Under the pieces are notes generated by a model. The model was not told where the DNA came from. It ran no database searches and worked only from the letters and a program-made list of their open reading frames with translations. From the NCBI GenBank assembly GCA_023430045.1, contig JAEZCF010000126.1, positions 1-15,320 on the forward strand: 15,320 bases of DNA. The letters are read 5' to 3'. A program made the position numbers and the translations under genes. The first letter of the stretch is position 1, and every line of letters begins with the position of its first letter. This document shows positions 1 to 6,177 of this stretch, one piece after another. This DNA is from Pseudomonadota bacterium (GTDB lineage Bacteria > Pseudomonadota > Gammaproteobacteria > Xanthomonadales > Xanthomonadaceae).

Positions 1-31
1 GGCCGGCTGCACACGCGTGCGATCCCGAGGT

Positions 32-54
32 TGCCGGCCAGCGGCCGGCACTAC
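32..54 (-). repeat. SMAG-type REP palindrome with GTAG head
   Basis: Read on the minus strand this is GTAG followed by TGCCGGCC-GCT-GGCCGGCA, a perfect 8-bp stem with a 3-base loop. This matches the family of Stenotrophomonas maltophilia GTAG (SMAG) REP elements: a short palindrome headed by GTAG, normally intergenic and mobilised by REP-associated tyrosine transposases. The first seven bases of the window (GGCCGGC) could belong to a second, cut-off palindrome. It lies about 90 bp before the transporter start. It may mark the end of the upstream transcription unit, but no poly-T tract follows. The palindrome is seen directly; family membership rests on recognition. Confidence 0.75.
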
Positions 55-62
55 CGTCGCCC

Positions 63-85
63 GCCACCTACGACCAATAGGTGGC
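63..85. promoter_or_regulatory. 8-7-8 inverted repeat upstream of the fatty acid transporter
   Basis: GCCACCTA, a 7-base spacer (CGACCAA) and TAGGTGGC form a perfect 8-bp inverted repeat. It ends 57 bp before the ATG of the atoE-like gene. No T-run follows on either strand, so it is not a classical terminator. A repressor operator or an mRNA stem-loop in the leader are both possible. The structure is seen; the role is inference. Confidence 0.4.
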
Positions 86-142
86 TGACAGCCCGCACCC
101 CACCGCCCAGAATCGGTCCATCGAACCTGGGAGGGTAGGCGG

Positions 143-1567
143 ATGGGCACGACGGCAACGGTGGACGATGGCTGGATGGCGCGCGCGGCGTTGCGTTCGG
201 CGGCCTGGGCGGAAAAATGGTTCCCGGACGCCTATGTGTTCGCGGTGCTCGGCGTGGTCATCGTGGCGGTCACTGCGATGGGCTTCGGCGCCACTCCACG
301 GGCCACCGCGGAAAGCTTTGGCAATGGTTTCTGGAGCCTGATCCCCTTCACCATGCAGATGGCCTTCGTGGTCATCGGCGGTTATGCGCTGGCTACTGCA
401 CCGGTCGTGGCGCGCTTCATAGATTTCCTTGCGCGCGTGCCGAAGACCGGCCGCGGTGCGGTCGTGTATGTCGGTCTGGTGAGCATGCTGGCATCGCTGC
501 TCAGCTGGGGCTTCTCACTGGTATTCGGCGGCCTGCTGGTGCGTGCGCTGGCGCGCCGCCAGGATCTGCGCATGGATTACCGCGCGGCGGGCGCGTCGGC
601 CTACCTGGGACTGGGCGCCGTATGGGCGATGGGCCTGAGCTCGTCGGCCGCGCAGCTGCAGGCCAACCCGGCCAGCATGCCGCCGGGGCTGGTGGAGATC
701 ACCGGTGTGCTGCCTTTCACTGAAACCATCTTCCTGTGGCAGTCCATCGTGCTGACCGCTGCGTTGATCGGCGTATCGCTGCTGGTGGCATGGTTCACCG
801 CACCGGCCGAACGCAGCGCGGGCGTGGCAGGCGATTTCGAAGGCGCGGCGCAGGCGGAAGCCGAGCCGCTGCAGCCGCGCACGCGTCCGGGTGAGTGGCT
901 GGAATACAGCCCGCTGCTGACGGTGCTGTTGTCCCTGCTGGCCTTCGGGTGGCTGGCCGGCGAGTTCGCCAGCAAGCCGGTGGTCACCGCCATCGCCAAC
1001 CTCAATACATACAACTTCCTGTTCATCTCGCTCGGCCTGCTGCTGCACTGGCGCCCGCGCAGCTTCCTCAATGCAGTGGCCAAGGCGGTGCCGAGCACCA
1101 CCGGCGTGCTGATCCAGTTCCCGCTGTACGGCGGCATCGCGATGATCCTTACCCATGCCGCCGGTGCCGATGGCCAGACGCTGGCCCATCGTCTGTCCTC
1201 GGTCTTCGTGCACATCGCCGATACGGACACCTTCGCGCTGGTGATGGGCGTGTATTCGGCGGTGCTGGGCTTCTTCGTGCCGTCCGGCGGCGGCAAGTGG
1301 ATCATCGAAGCACCTTATGTAATGCAGGCAGCCAACGAGCTGCAGGCGCACCTGGGCTGGGCGGTACAGGTGTACAACGCGGCCGAGGCGCTGCCGAACC
1401 TGATCAATCCCTTCTGGATGCTTCCGTTGCTGGGCGTGCTTGGCCTGAAGGCGCGTGACATCGTCGGCTTTACCTTCATCCAGCTGCTGGTGCATATCCC
1501 GCTGGTGCTGGGCCTGTTGTGGCTGCTGGGCATGACGCTGGATTACGTGCCGCCGGTGATGCCGTAG
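143..1567 (+). CDS. atoE: AtoE-family short-chain fatty acid transporter
   Basis: A 474-residue inner-membrane protein made of many hydrophobic segments, with a soluble insert at about residues 228-252. Family-typical motifs are QFPLYGGI near residue 325 and FFVPSGGGKW near residue 377, the hallmark of the AtoE/TIGR00366 short-chain fatty acid transporter family. Length fits the family (about 440-475). These proteins import short-chain fatty acids such as acetoacetate or butyrate. A strong purine-rich ribosome site (GGGAGGG, 130-136) lies 6 bases before the ATG and decides the start; an in-frame ATG at 176 lacks one. No acetoacetate or butyrate catabolic genes are adjacent, so the substrate is unproven. 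An SMAG palindrome and an inverted repeat precede it. The symbol is by family resemblance. Confidence 0.88.
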   Translation: MGTTATVDDGWMARAALRSAAWAEKWFPDAYVFAVLGVVIVAVTAMGFGATPRATAESFGNGFWSLIPFTMQMAFVVIGGYALATAPVVARFIDFLARVPKTGRGAVVYVGLVSMLASLLSWGFSLVFGGLLVRALARRQDLRMDYRAAGASAYLGLGAVWAMGLSSSAAQLQANPASMPPGLVEITGVLPFTETIFLWQSIVLTAALIGVSLLVAWFTAPAERSAGVAGDFEGAAQAEAEPLQPRTRPGEWLEYSPLLTVLLSLLAFGWLAGEFASKPVVTAIANLNTYNFLFISLGLLLHWRPRSFLNAVAKAVPSTTGVLIQFPLYGGIAMILTHAAGADGQTLAHRLSSVFVHIADTDTFALVMGVYSAVLGFFVPSGGGKWIIEAPYVMQAANELQAHLGWAVQVYNAAEALPNLINPFWMLPLLGVLGLKARDIVGFTFIQLLVHIPLVLGLLWLLGMTLDYVPPVMP

Positions 1568-1638
1568 CCCATTCAGCGCGGCGTCTGTCGCGTCTGGCTG
1601 GTTACAGGCTGCGCACGTGTCGTCATAAGCATGTTCCG

Positions 1639-1704
1639 ATGCCGCATGAACTGTTCAAGCGATTGTTCCATAAGGCTTTTCAGCGCGCGTTGAGCGGGCG
1701 TTGA
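1639..1704 (+). CDS. possible 21-residue amphipathic peptide (speculative)
   Basis: This short frame in the 233-bp gap between the transporter and the Gln-rich gene encodes MPHELFKRLFHKAFQRALSG plus a final Arg. The spacing of Leu5, Phe6, Leu9, Phe10, Phe14 and Leu18 puts the hydrophobic residues on one helical face. The other face carries Lys and Arg, giving a net charge of about +4 without His. No convincing Shine-Dalgarno sequence precedes the ATG, and an out-of-frame ATG lies at 1631. It may be chance. The rest of the gap (1568-1800) shows only an imperfect stem (1764-1783) followed by CTTTT, just before the ribosome site of the next gene. Confidence 0.15.
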   Translation: MPHELFKRLFHKAFQRALSGR

Positions 1705-1800
1705 CGCCGAGCTGCAGGGACTGCCACGCGTCGTTAACCCCGTCGTGCAGACGATGGCTCCAACCGCTGCATTTCGCATGCGGCTTTTGGAGAAACTGAA

Positions 1801-1974
1801 ATGGCCAACCAGCAGAATCAGAATCAGAACCAGCGCGATCAGCAGGGACAGCAGAATCAGCAGGACCAGAAGAACCAGCAGCAGGGCGGTCGCGACCAGC
1901 AGCAGCAACAGCAGCAGGAACAGCAGAAGCGCAACCAGAACCAGCAGCAGGGCGACAACGAAGAAGAAGAATGA
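1801..1974 (+). CDS. small Gln/Asn-rich intrinsically disordered protein
   Basis: A 57-residue frame, ATG to TGA, preceded by GGAG (1789-1792) eight bases before the ATG and followed 27 bases later by a strong intrinsic terminator, so it looks like a complete expressed gene. Composition is extreme: by my count 28 Gln and 9 Asn (about 65%). The remainder is Arg, Lys, Asp, Glu, Gly and the initial Met-Ala, with no hydrophobic or aromatic residue after Ala2. It ends in four Glu. No signal peptide or membrane segment is present. Glycine is about 7%, which with the hydrophilicity fits the published hydrophilin definition (Gly above 6%, very hydrophilic). The Gln stretches are prion-like in composition. 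Nearly all Gln codons are CAG. Function is unknown; a stress-protection or assembly role is inference only. Confidence 0.75.
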   Translation: MANQQNQNQNQRDQQGQQNQQDQKNQQQGGRDQQQQQQQEQQKRNQNQQQGDNEEEE

Positions 1975-2001
1975 GCCCGGCGGTTGCGCTGAAGGAATGA
2001 G

Positions 2002-2028
2002 GTCCCGCTTCGGCGGGACTTCTTTTTT
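2002..2028 (+). terminator. intrinsic terminator of the Gln/Asn-rich gene
   Basis: GTCCCGC-TTCG-GCGGGAC forms a perfect 7-bp G/C-rich stem closed by a stable TTCG tetraloop. It is followed directly by TTCTTTTTT. It acts in the plus direction. Its last base overlaps the stop codon of the convergent VOC gene. On the minus strand no T-run follows the stem, so it should not terminate VOC transcription. Confidence 0.92.
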
Positions 2029-2714
2029 CAAGCGGTCCGCACGCACCAGTCCTGGTGGACATCGCGAACGACCGCATCAGCTTCAGCGATGCCGGCGGGA
2101 ACATCGCCTATGAATACGCTCAACCCGTTTCCACGCGGAAGTTCCTTCTTCTCCGGGAACCACGGCCGCCGTGCATCCACCAGGATCAACAGGCCTTCAT
2201 CATCTCCCATCGGTGCGAACGCCGGCGATGGTGTGGAAAGCGGCCTTAGATGGAAAAGGTCGGCACAGTGCTCCCGGGTTCTGTCCACCGAGGTGCAGGG
2301 GAGGCCGACTTCGCTCAGGCAGGTGATCTCGCTGCCATGGAAGGCGCCCGTGCGCGACGAGGCGGGCAGGCGACGTCGACCGATCAGCTCCAGGATCAGC
2401 CCATCCGGCCCGGTGAAGTACACCGATTGCGATTGCCAGCTGCTTTCCAGTGCGAAGTAATCCTTGCCTTCGGGATCGTGCTGCAGCGGTGAGCGTGCGC
2501 GCAGCCATGCCATTGCGTCGGCGAAGCGGTTGTCCGGCACGTTGAAGGCCAGGTGCACACCGCCCACGGGGCGCTCGCCAGCCTCCTGGAGCCTGATGGT
2601 GCTCCAGCCGATGGATACGCGGTCGTCTTCCACGGCCATCTGCAGTACATCGCGGAAGTAGGCCGCCGCACCAGCGACATCGGAAACCGGCAGCGTGAGT
2701 TCGATGATGCGCAT
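2028..2714 (-). CDS. VOC superfamily (glyoxalase/bleomycin-resistance fold) protein
   Basis: A 228-residue soluble protein. Residues 1-112 form a clear VOC module: an ELTLPVSDVAGAAAYFRDVL opening, GGVHLAFNVPD around residue 54, and TGPDGLILELIG around 101-112. Glu5, His54 and Glu109 fall at the usual metal-ligand positions (Glu5 replaces the more common His). Residues about 127-220 look like a second, more degenerate beta-alpha-beta repeat (SEVGLPCTSVDRTREHCADL). This matches two-module VOC proteins such as glyoxalases, dioxygenases and thiol transferases; the reaction cannot be assigned. The ribosome site before the ATG is weak. It is divergent from a glutathionyl-hydroquinone reductase, a context compatible with detoxification of electrophiles, which is inference. 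Confidence 0.85.
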   Translation of the reverse strand: MRIIELTLPVSDVAGAAAYFRDVLQMAVEDDRVSIGWSTIRLQEAGERPVGGVHLAFNVPDNRFADAMAWLRARSPLQHDPEGKDYFALESSWQSQSVYFTGPDGLILELIGRRRLPASSRTGAFHGSEITCLSEVGLPCTSVDRTREHCADLFHLRPLSTPSPAFAPMGDDEGLLILVDARRPWFPEKKELPRGNGLSVFIGDVPAGIAEADAVVRDVHQDWCVRTA

Positions 2715-2841
2715 GAATGCATGATGCCACGTGTCGGAGGAGAGGCGTCTTCATGCCTGCGGCGTACTCACCCGGAGTTGCCGCCGCCTGCGCTAGAACA
2801 ACCCTATCGTTCAATCGACGCCGGAAGAGGATGTCTGCCGC

Positions 2842-3792
2842 ATGGGTATGCTGATCGACGGTCACTGGACGCCGGGCACGGCCGGTGCGGCGGGAAAGGA
2901 CGGCCACTTTCACCGGGAGCAGGCCTCGTTCCGGGATTGGCTGACGGCCGATGGCGAGCCCGGTCCGGATGGCGAGACTGCGGTGAAGGCGGAACCGGGA
3001 CGGTTCCGGCTGTATGTGAGCCTGGCCTGCCCGTGGGCGCATCGCACCCTCATCGTGCGGGCATTGAAGGGCCTGGAAGATCTGCTGCCCTTGTCAGTGG
3101 TGCACTGGCACATGGGCCGCAACGGCTGGACGTTCGCGCCGGGTCCGGGCACCACAACAGATCCGGAGCGTGGTGTCCGCTATCTGCACGAGCTCTACCA
3201 GACCGCCCGGCCCGGCATGACGGGCAAGGCGACGGTGCCGGTGCTGTGGGATCGCGAACGCGGAACGATTGTCAGCAATGAATCGTCCGAGATCATCCGC
3301 ATGTTCAACCATGCATACGACACGCTGGGCGCACGTCCGGGCGATTTTTACCCGGCAGGGCTGCGTGATGAGATCGACCGCGTGAACGACCGCATCTACG
3401 ACACGCTCAACAATGGCGTTTACAAGGCCGGCTTCGCTGCTACCCAGGAAGCGTATGAGGCAGCGGTCCATCCGCTGTTTGACACGCTGGACTGGCTGGA
3501 AACGCGGTTGCGTAATCGCACATGGCTGGTGGGCGACGCGATGACCGAAGCGGATATACGCCTGTTCACCACGCTCATCCGCTTCGACGCGGTGTATTAC
3601 GTGCACTTCAAATGCAATGTCAGGCGTATCGCTGACTACCCCGGGCTGCACGCCTTCGTGCAGCGCATGATGTCCCTTCCCGAGGTGGCTGCCACGGTCA
3701 ATTTCGATCACATCAAGCAGCACTATTACGGTAGCCACGAGCAGCTCAACCCGTCTGGCATCGTGCCGGTCGGGCCGGCAGTCGCGTTCTGA
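2842..3792 (+). CDS. yqjG: glutathionyl-hydroquinone reductase (xi-class glutathione S-transferase)
   Basis: A 316-residue cytosolic enzyme of the YqjG/PcpF/ECM4 family, which reduces glutathionyl-hydroquinones to hydroquinones using glutathione. The thioredoxin-like N-domain carries the family signature SLACPWAHR with Cys63 as catalytic cysteine, followed by HWHMGRNGW. NESSEIIRM (146-154) is the conserved glutathione-binding stretch. The helical C-domain has WLVGDAMTEADIRLFTTLIR and YYVHFKCN, both diagnostic of xi-class enzymes. Length is normal. GGAAGAGG (2823-2830) lies 11 bases before the chosen ATG. An ATG at 2831 abuts that site and opens only a seven-codon frame; an in-frame ATG at 2848 is an alternative start. 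The neighbouring divergent VOC gene may share a detoxification role. Confidence 0.93.
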   Translation: MGMLIDGHWTPGTAGAAGKDGHFHREQASFRDWLTADGEPGPDGETAVKAEPGRFRLYVSLACPWAHRTLIVRALKGLEDLLPLSVVHWHMGRNGWTFAPGPGTTTDPERGVRYLHELYQTARPGMTGKATVPVLWDRERGTIVSNESSEIIRMFNHAYDTLGARPGDFYPAGLRDEIDRVNDRIYDTLNNGVYKAGFAATQEAYEAAVHPLFDTLDWLETRLRNRTWLVGDAMTEADIRLFTTLIRFDAVYYVHFKCNVRRIADYPGLHAFVQRMMSLPEVAATVNFDHIKQHYYGSHEQLNPSGIVPVGPAVAF

Positions 3793-3943
3793 CTGCTTCT
3801 CCGTCTCCAACCTGAACAGGGCGAGTCGGCTGTTGGTCGGCGCAATGTTCCGACAATCTTCGGCGACCAGATTCGGAGGTGAGCGGCAGGGCGGATTCCC
3901 GCCCGATTACCGCTTCGATCACCTACTGATGGAGGGCTTCACC

Positions 3944-4309
3944 ATGTCCAGCTCCGTTTCCTTCACCATCCGCGGCTTCGCCCTGGCACTTGCGCTGACC
4001 GCAGGCATCACCGTGGCTGGCGATGCCGATGCGCTGTCGCGCAAGGACAAGCACACGCTCATCGGTGCAGTGGTCGGCGGCGTGGCCGGGCATGTCATTT
4101 CCAATGGCGACCCGATGATGACGGTCGGCGGCGCGGTAGCCGGCGGAGCGATCGGCAATGTCACCACGCCGGATCGCCGGAACGACCGCGATTACCGCTA
4201 CGGACGCCATGACCGCCATGACCGTTACGATCGAGGCCGCAGCGACCGCCATGGCCGCGATGATCGCCGGCGCTGGGAACACGACCGGCGCGACAACCGC
4301 TGGCGGTAA
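3944..4309 (+). CDS. exported glycine-zipper protein with Arg/Asp/His-rich tail
   Basis: A 121-residue protein. GGAGG (3931-3935) lies 8 bases before the chosen ATG; longer in-frame starts at 3929 and 3833 lack such a site. Residues 1-30 are a signal peptide (hydrophobic core GFALALALTAGITVAG, likely cleavage after ADA at 30). There is no lipobox Cys. Residues 39-71 form a glycine zipper (IGAVVGGVAGHV, then VGGAVAGGAIGN), as in the glycine-zipper 2TM/17-kDa antigen-like envelope proteins, which insert into or associate with the membrane. Residues 77-121 are a low-complexity tail of 18 Arg, 11 Asp and 4 His in 45 residues, largely (R/H)D repeats. Exact function unknown; envelope location is well supported. 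A small stem-loop (GGGCGG-ATTC-CCGCCC, 3889-3904) sits in the upstream leader. Confidence 0.82.
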   Translation: MSSSVSFTIRGFALALALTAGITVAGDADALSRKDKHTLIGAVVGGVAGHVISNGDPMMTVGGAVAGGAIGNVTTPDRRNDRDYRYGRHDRHDRYDRGRSDRHGRDDRRRWEHDRRDNRWR

Positions 4310-4317
4310 GGCTGCTG

Positions 4318-5220
4318 CTACCGATGTGCGCGGATGATGTCGATGAGGGCGCGCAGGCTGGGCGGCACGTGGCGGTTTCCCGGGAAATACAGCTGCAGCC
4401 CGGGCGACATCGGGCACCAGTCCTCAAGCACCGTGACCAGGCGGCGCGCTTCCAGCGCCGCACGCGCGTAGGGCTCGGGTACATAGGCGATGCCCAGGCC
4501 ATCCGCTGCCGCCTCGACCATCAAGGCGCTGCTGTCCAGCGTCAGCATGCCCGGTGGATCGACGTCCACGGCGTGGCCACGCCGGGCAAATTCCCAGCGG
4601 TAGCGTTTGCCGCTGGGCAGTCGCTGGCGGATGCAGTCGTGGCCGGCCAGGTCGTCCGGCACCTGCGGTGCCGGGCGGTCCGCCAGATAGTGCGGTGAGG
4701 CGACGGCAAGGAAGCGCACGTCAGGCCCCAACGGCACGGCCACCATGTCCTGCGGCACCGCTTCACCGAGGCGGATACCGGCGTCGAAGCCCTGTTCCAC
4801 GATGTCCACCAGGCGTCCCTCGCTTACCAGGTCCAGGGCGACCCGCGGATGCTGCGCGCGGAATGCCGGCACCACGGTGCGCAGCAACAGGCGGATGGCC
4901 GCATCACTGCCGTTGATGCGCAGCTGGCCCTGCAGCGGTCCCTGTTCGCCGCCGGCGTCCTGCAGGGCCAGGGCGAGTTCGTGCATCACCGGCTGCAGGC
5001 GGGCGAACAGCCGCGCGCCGGCTTCGGTGAGTGACACGCTGCGCGTGGTGCGGTGGAACAGCCGGGCACCGAGCGTGTCCTCCAGCCCACGAATGCTGTG
5101 GCTCAGCGATGGTCGCGCGCTGCCCAGCAGATCGGCGGCGCGACGGAAGCTGCGGTGCTCTGCGACCGCCAGGAAGGCCCGGAGTTCGGCCAGTGTCGGG
5201 TTCCTGATTGGTGGCTTCAT
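4318..5220 (-). CDS. LysR-type transcriptional regulator
   Basis: A 300-residue DNA-binding regulator. Residues 1-65 hold the LysR winged helix-turn-helix (LAELRAFLAVAEHRSF, AADLLGSARPSLSHSIRGLE, LFHRTTRSVSLTEAG). The rest is a periplasmic-binding-protein-like effector domain, including the typical DGLGIAYVPE near the C-terminus. I start at the ATG ending at 5220; upstream in-frame ATGs (to 5277) would add residues unlike the family N-terminus and cover the intergenic operator. The ribosome site is weak. It is divergent from a short-chain dehydrogenase, the classic LysR arrangement, so that gene is the likely target along with autoregulation. It converges on the glycine-zipper gene with only 8 bases between stop codons. 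The effector is unknown. Confidence 0.92.
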   Translation of the reverse strand: MKPPIRNPTLAELRAFLAVAEHRSFRRAADLLGSARPSLSHSIRGLEDTLGARLFHRTTRSVSLTEAGARLFARLQPVMHELALALQDAGGEQGPLQGQLRINGSDAAIRLLLRTVVPAFRAQHPRVALDLVSEGRLVDIVEQGFDAGIRLGEAVPQDMVAVPLGPDVRFLAVASPHYLADRPAPQVPDDLAGHDCIRQRLPSGKRYRWEFARRGHAVDVDPPGMLTLDSSALMVEAAADGLGIAYVPEPYARAALEARRLVTVLEDWCPMSPGLQLYFPGNRHVPPSLRALIDIIRAHR

Positions 5221-5240
5221 TGAACCAACCCATGCCATCG

Positions 5241-5261
5241 ATTGGGTCTTATCGTACCAAT
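5241..5261. promoter_or_regulatory. ATTGG-N11-CCAAT dyad, candidate LysR operator
   Basis: A perfect 5-bp inverted repeat with an 11-base spacer lies in the 87-bp gap between the divergent lysR and dehydrogenase genes. LysR proteins classically recognise an interrupted dyad of T-N11-A form, which this satisfies. A second, weaker pair (CCCA at 5229-5232, TGGG at 5243-5246) overlaps it on the lysR side, as expected for regulatory and activation half-sites. The role is inferred. Confidence 0.5.
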
Positions 5262-5307
5262 GGCGGCGCCCTAGCATGGGGTCTCCTCCACGATCAGGCG
5301 CTTTCCC

Positions 5308-6141
5308 ATGAGCAGGACATGGTTCATCACCGGTACGTCCGCAGGCATCGGCCGCCTGCTTGCCGAACGCCTGCTGGCGCGCGGCGATCGCGTGGCCGCC
5401 AGCGCGCGTCGCATCGAGTCACTGGATGATCTGGCCGCAGCGCACGGCGAGCGGCTATGGCGGGCGCGGCTGGATGTCACCGATCCCGACGCGGTGCGTA
5501 CGGTGATCGATCGGGCGTTCGCCGAGCTGGGACGGATCGATGTGGTGGTGTCCAATGCCGGCTACGGTGTACTGGGAGCTGCCGAAGAGGCCTCCGACGA
5601 GATGGTGCGCGCGGTCATCGACACCAACCTGCTGGGCTCGATTGCCGTGCTGCGTGCGGCGATTCCCCATCTACGTGCGCAGGGCGGGGGACGCCTGCTG
5701 CAGGTATCGTCCGAAGGCGGGCAGATCGCCTATCCGGGCTTCAGCCTGTACCACGCCAGCAAATGGGGAATCGAGGGCTTTGTCGAGTCGCTCGCGAAGG
5801 AACTGGCGCCGTTCAACATCGCCTCGACGCTGGTGGAGCCGGGTCCGACAGCGACGCGGTTCGGGACCAGCGTGGTCCGTCCCGCCCCCATGCCGGTGTA
5901 TGACGCTACGCCCGCCGACGCGGTGCGCCGTGGGATCGACAGCGGTACCTTCGCGGTGACCGGCGATGCGGGCAAGGTGGTCGAGCGGGTGATCGAAATG
6001 ATCGATTCCGGCGCCACGCCGCTGCGGCTTACCTTGGGGGCGTCCGCCTATGAGCGTGTGCGTGAGGCCCTGCAGCAGCGCCTGGCGGAGCTGGAGGCAC
6101 AGCGTGAGATCGCGCGGTCGGTGGAACGGGAGCCCGAATAG
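5308..6141 (+). CDS. short-chain dehydrogenase/reductase (SDR)
   Basis: A 277-residue NAD(P)H-dependent oxidoreductase of the classical SDR type. The Rossmann signature is TGTSAGIG (residues 8-15). NAG at 83-85 and Asn107 are also present, as is the catalytic set Ser134/Ser135, Tyr148 and Lys152 (YHASK). PGPTAT at about 179-184 is the usual post-catalytic loop. The ASARR stretch at 31-35 suggests a preference for NADP, because basic residues follow the second strand; this is inference. The last ~30 residues are a charged, helical tail rich in Glu/Arg/Gln. Substrate unknown. It is divergent from the LysR gene, which probably regulates it. Confidence 0.92.
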   Translation: MSRTWFITGTSAGIGRLLAERLLARGDRVAASARRIESLDDLAAAHGERLWRARLDVTDPDAVRTVIDRAFAELGRIDVVVSNAGYGVLGAAEEASDEMVRAVIDTNLLGSIAVLRAAIPHLRAQGGGRLLQVSSEGGQIAYPGFSLYHASKWGIEGFVESLAKELAPFNIASTLVEPGPTATRFGTSVVRPAPMPVYDATPADAVRRGIDSGTFAVTGDAGKVVERVIEMIDSGATPLRLTLGASAYERVREALQQRLAELEAQREIARSVEREPE

Positions 6142-6148
6142 CGCCGGA

Positions 6149-6177
6149 CCCCGCGCATCATCGTGCGCTGCGCGGGG
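6149..6177. terminator. hairpin between convergent SDR and response-regulator genes
   Basis: CCCCGCGCA and TGCGCGGGG form a perfect 9-bp G/C-rich stem with an 11-base loop, extendable through GAC/GTC with one bulged base. It starts 7 bases after the SDR stop and covers the stop codon of the minus-strand response regulator. There is no good T-run, so it may be a weak or bidirectional terminator or a 3'-end stabilising stem. The structure is seen; the function is inference. Confidence 0.5.

Noticed and set aside
1650..1674. GAAC-T-GTTC and GTTC-N8-GTTC arrangement resembling LexA boxes
   Set aside because: Spacers (1 and 8) do not match the known GAAC-N4-GTTC or GTTC-N7-GTTC forms, and no SOS-type gene follows.
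1573..2046. 157-codon minus-strand frame rich in Leu/Val resembling a membrane protein
   Set aside because: It is the antisense of the CAG/AAC codons of the Gln/Asn-rich gene, which necessarily read as Leu/Val. It also runs through the terminator and has no ribosome site.
2831..2854. Seven-codon mini-ORF just before and overlapping the start of the hydroquinone reductase gene
   Set aside because: Its ATG directly abuts GGAAGAGG with no spacing, which is poor for initiation; the same site is better placed for the ATG at 2842.
4324..5311. Several long plus-strand frames opposite the LysR gene
   Set aside because: Typical high-GC antisense frames; the LysR frame on the minus strand has clear helix-turn-helix and effector-domain motifs.
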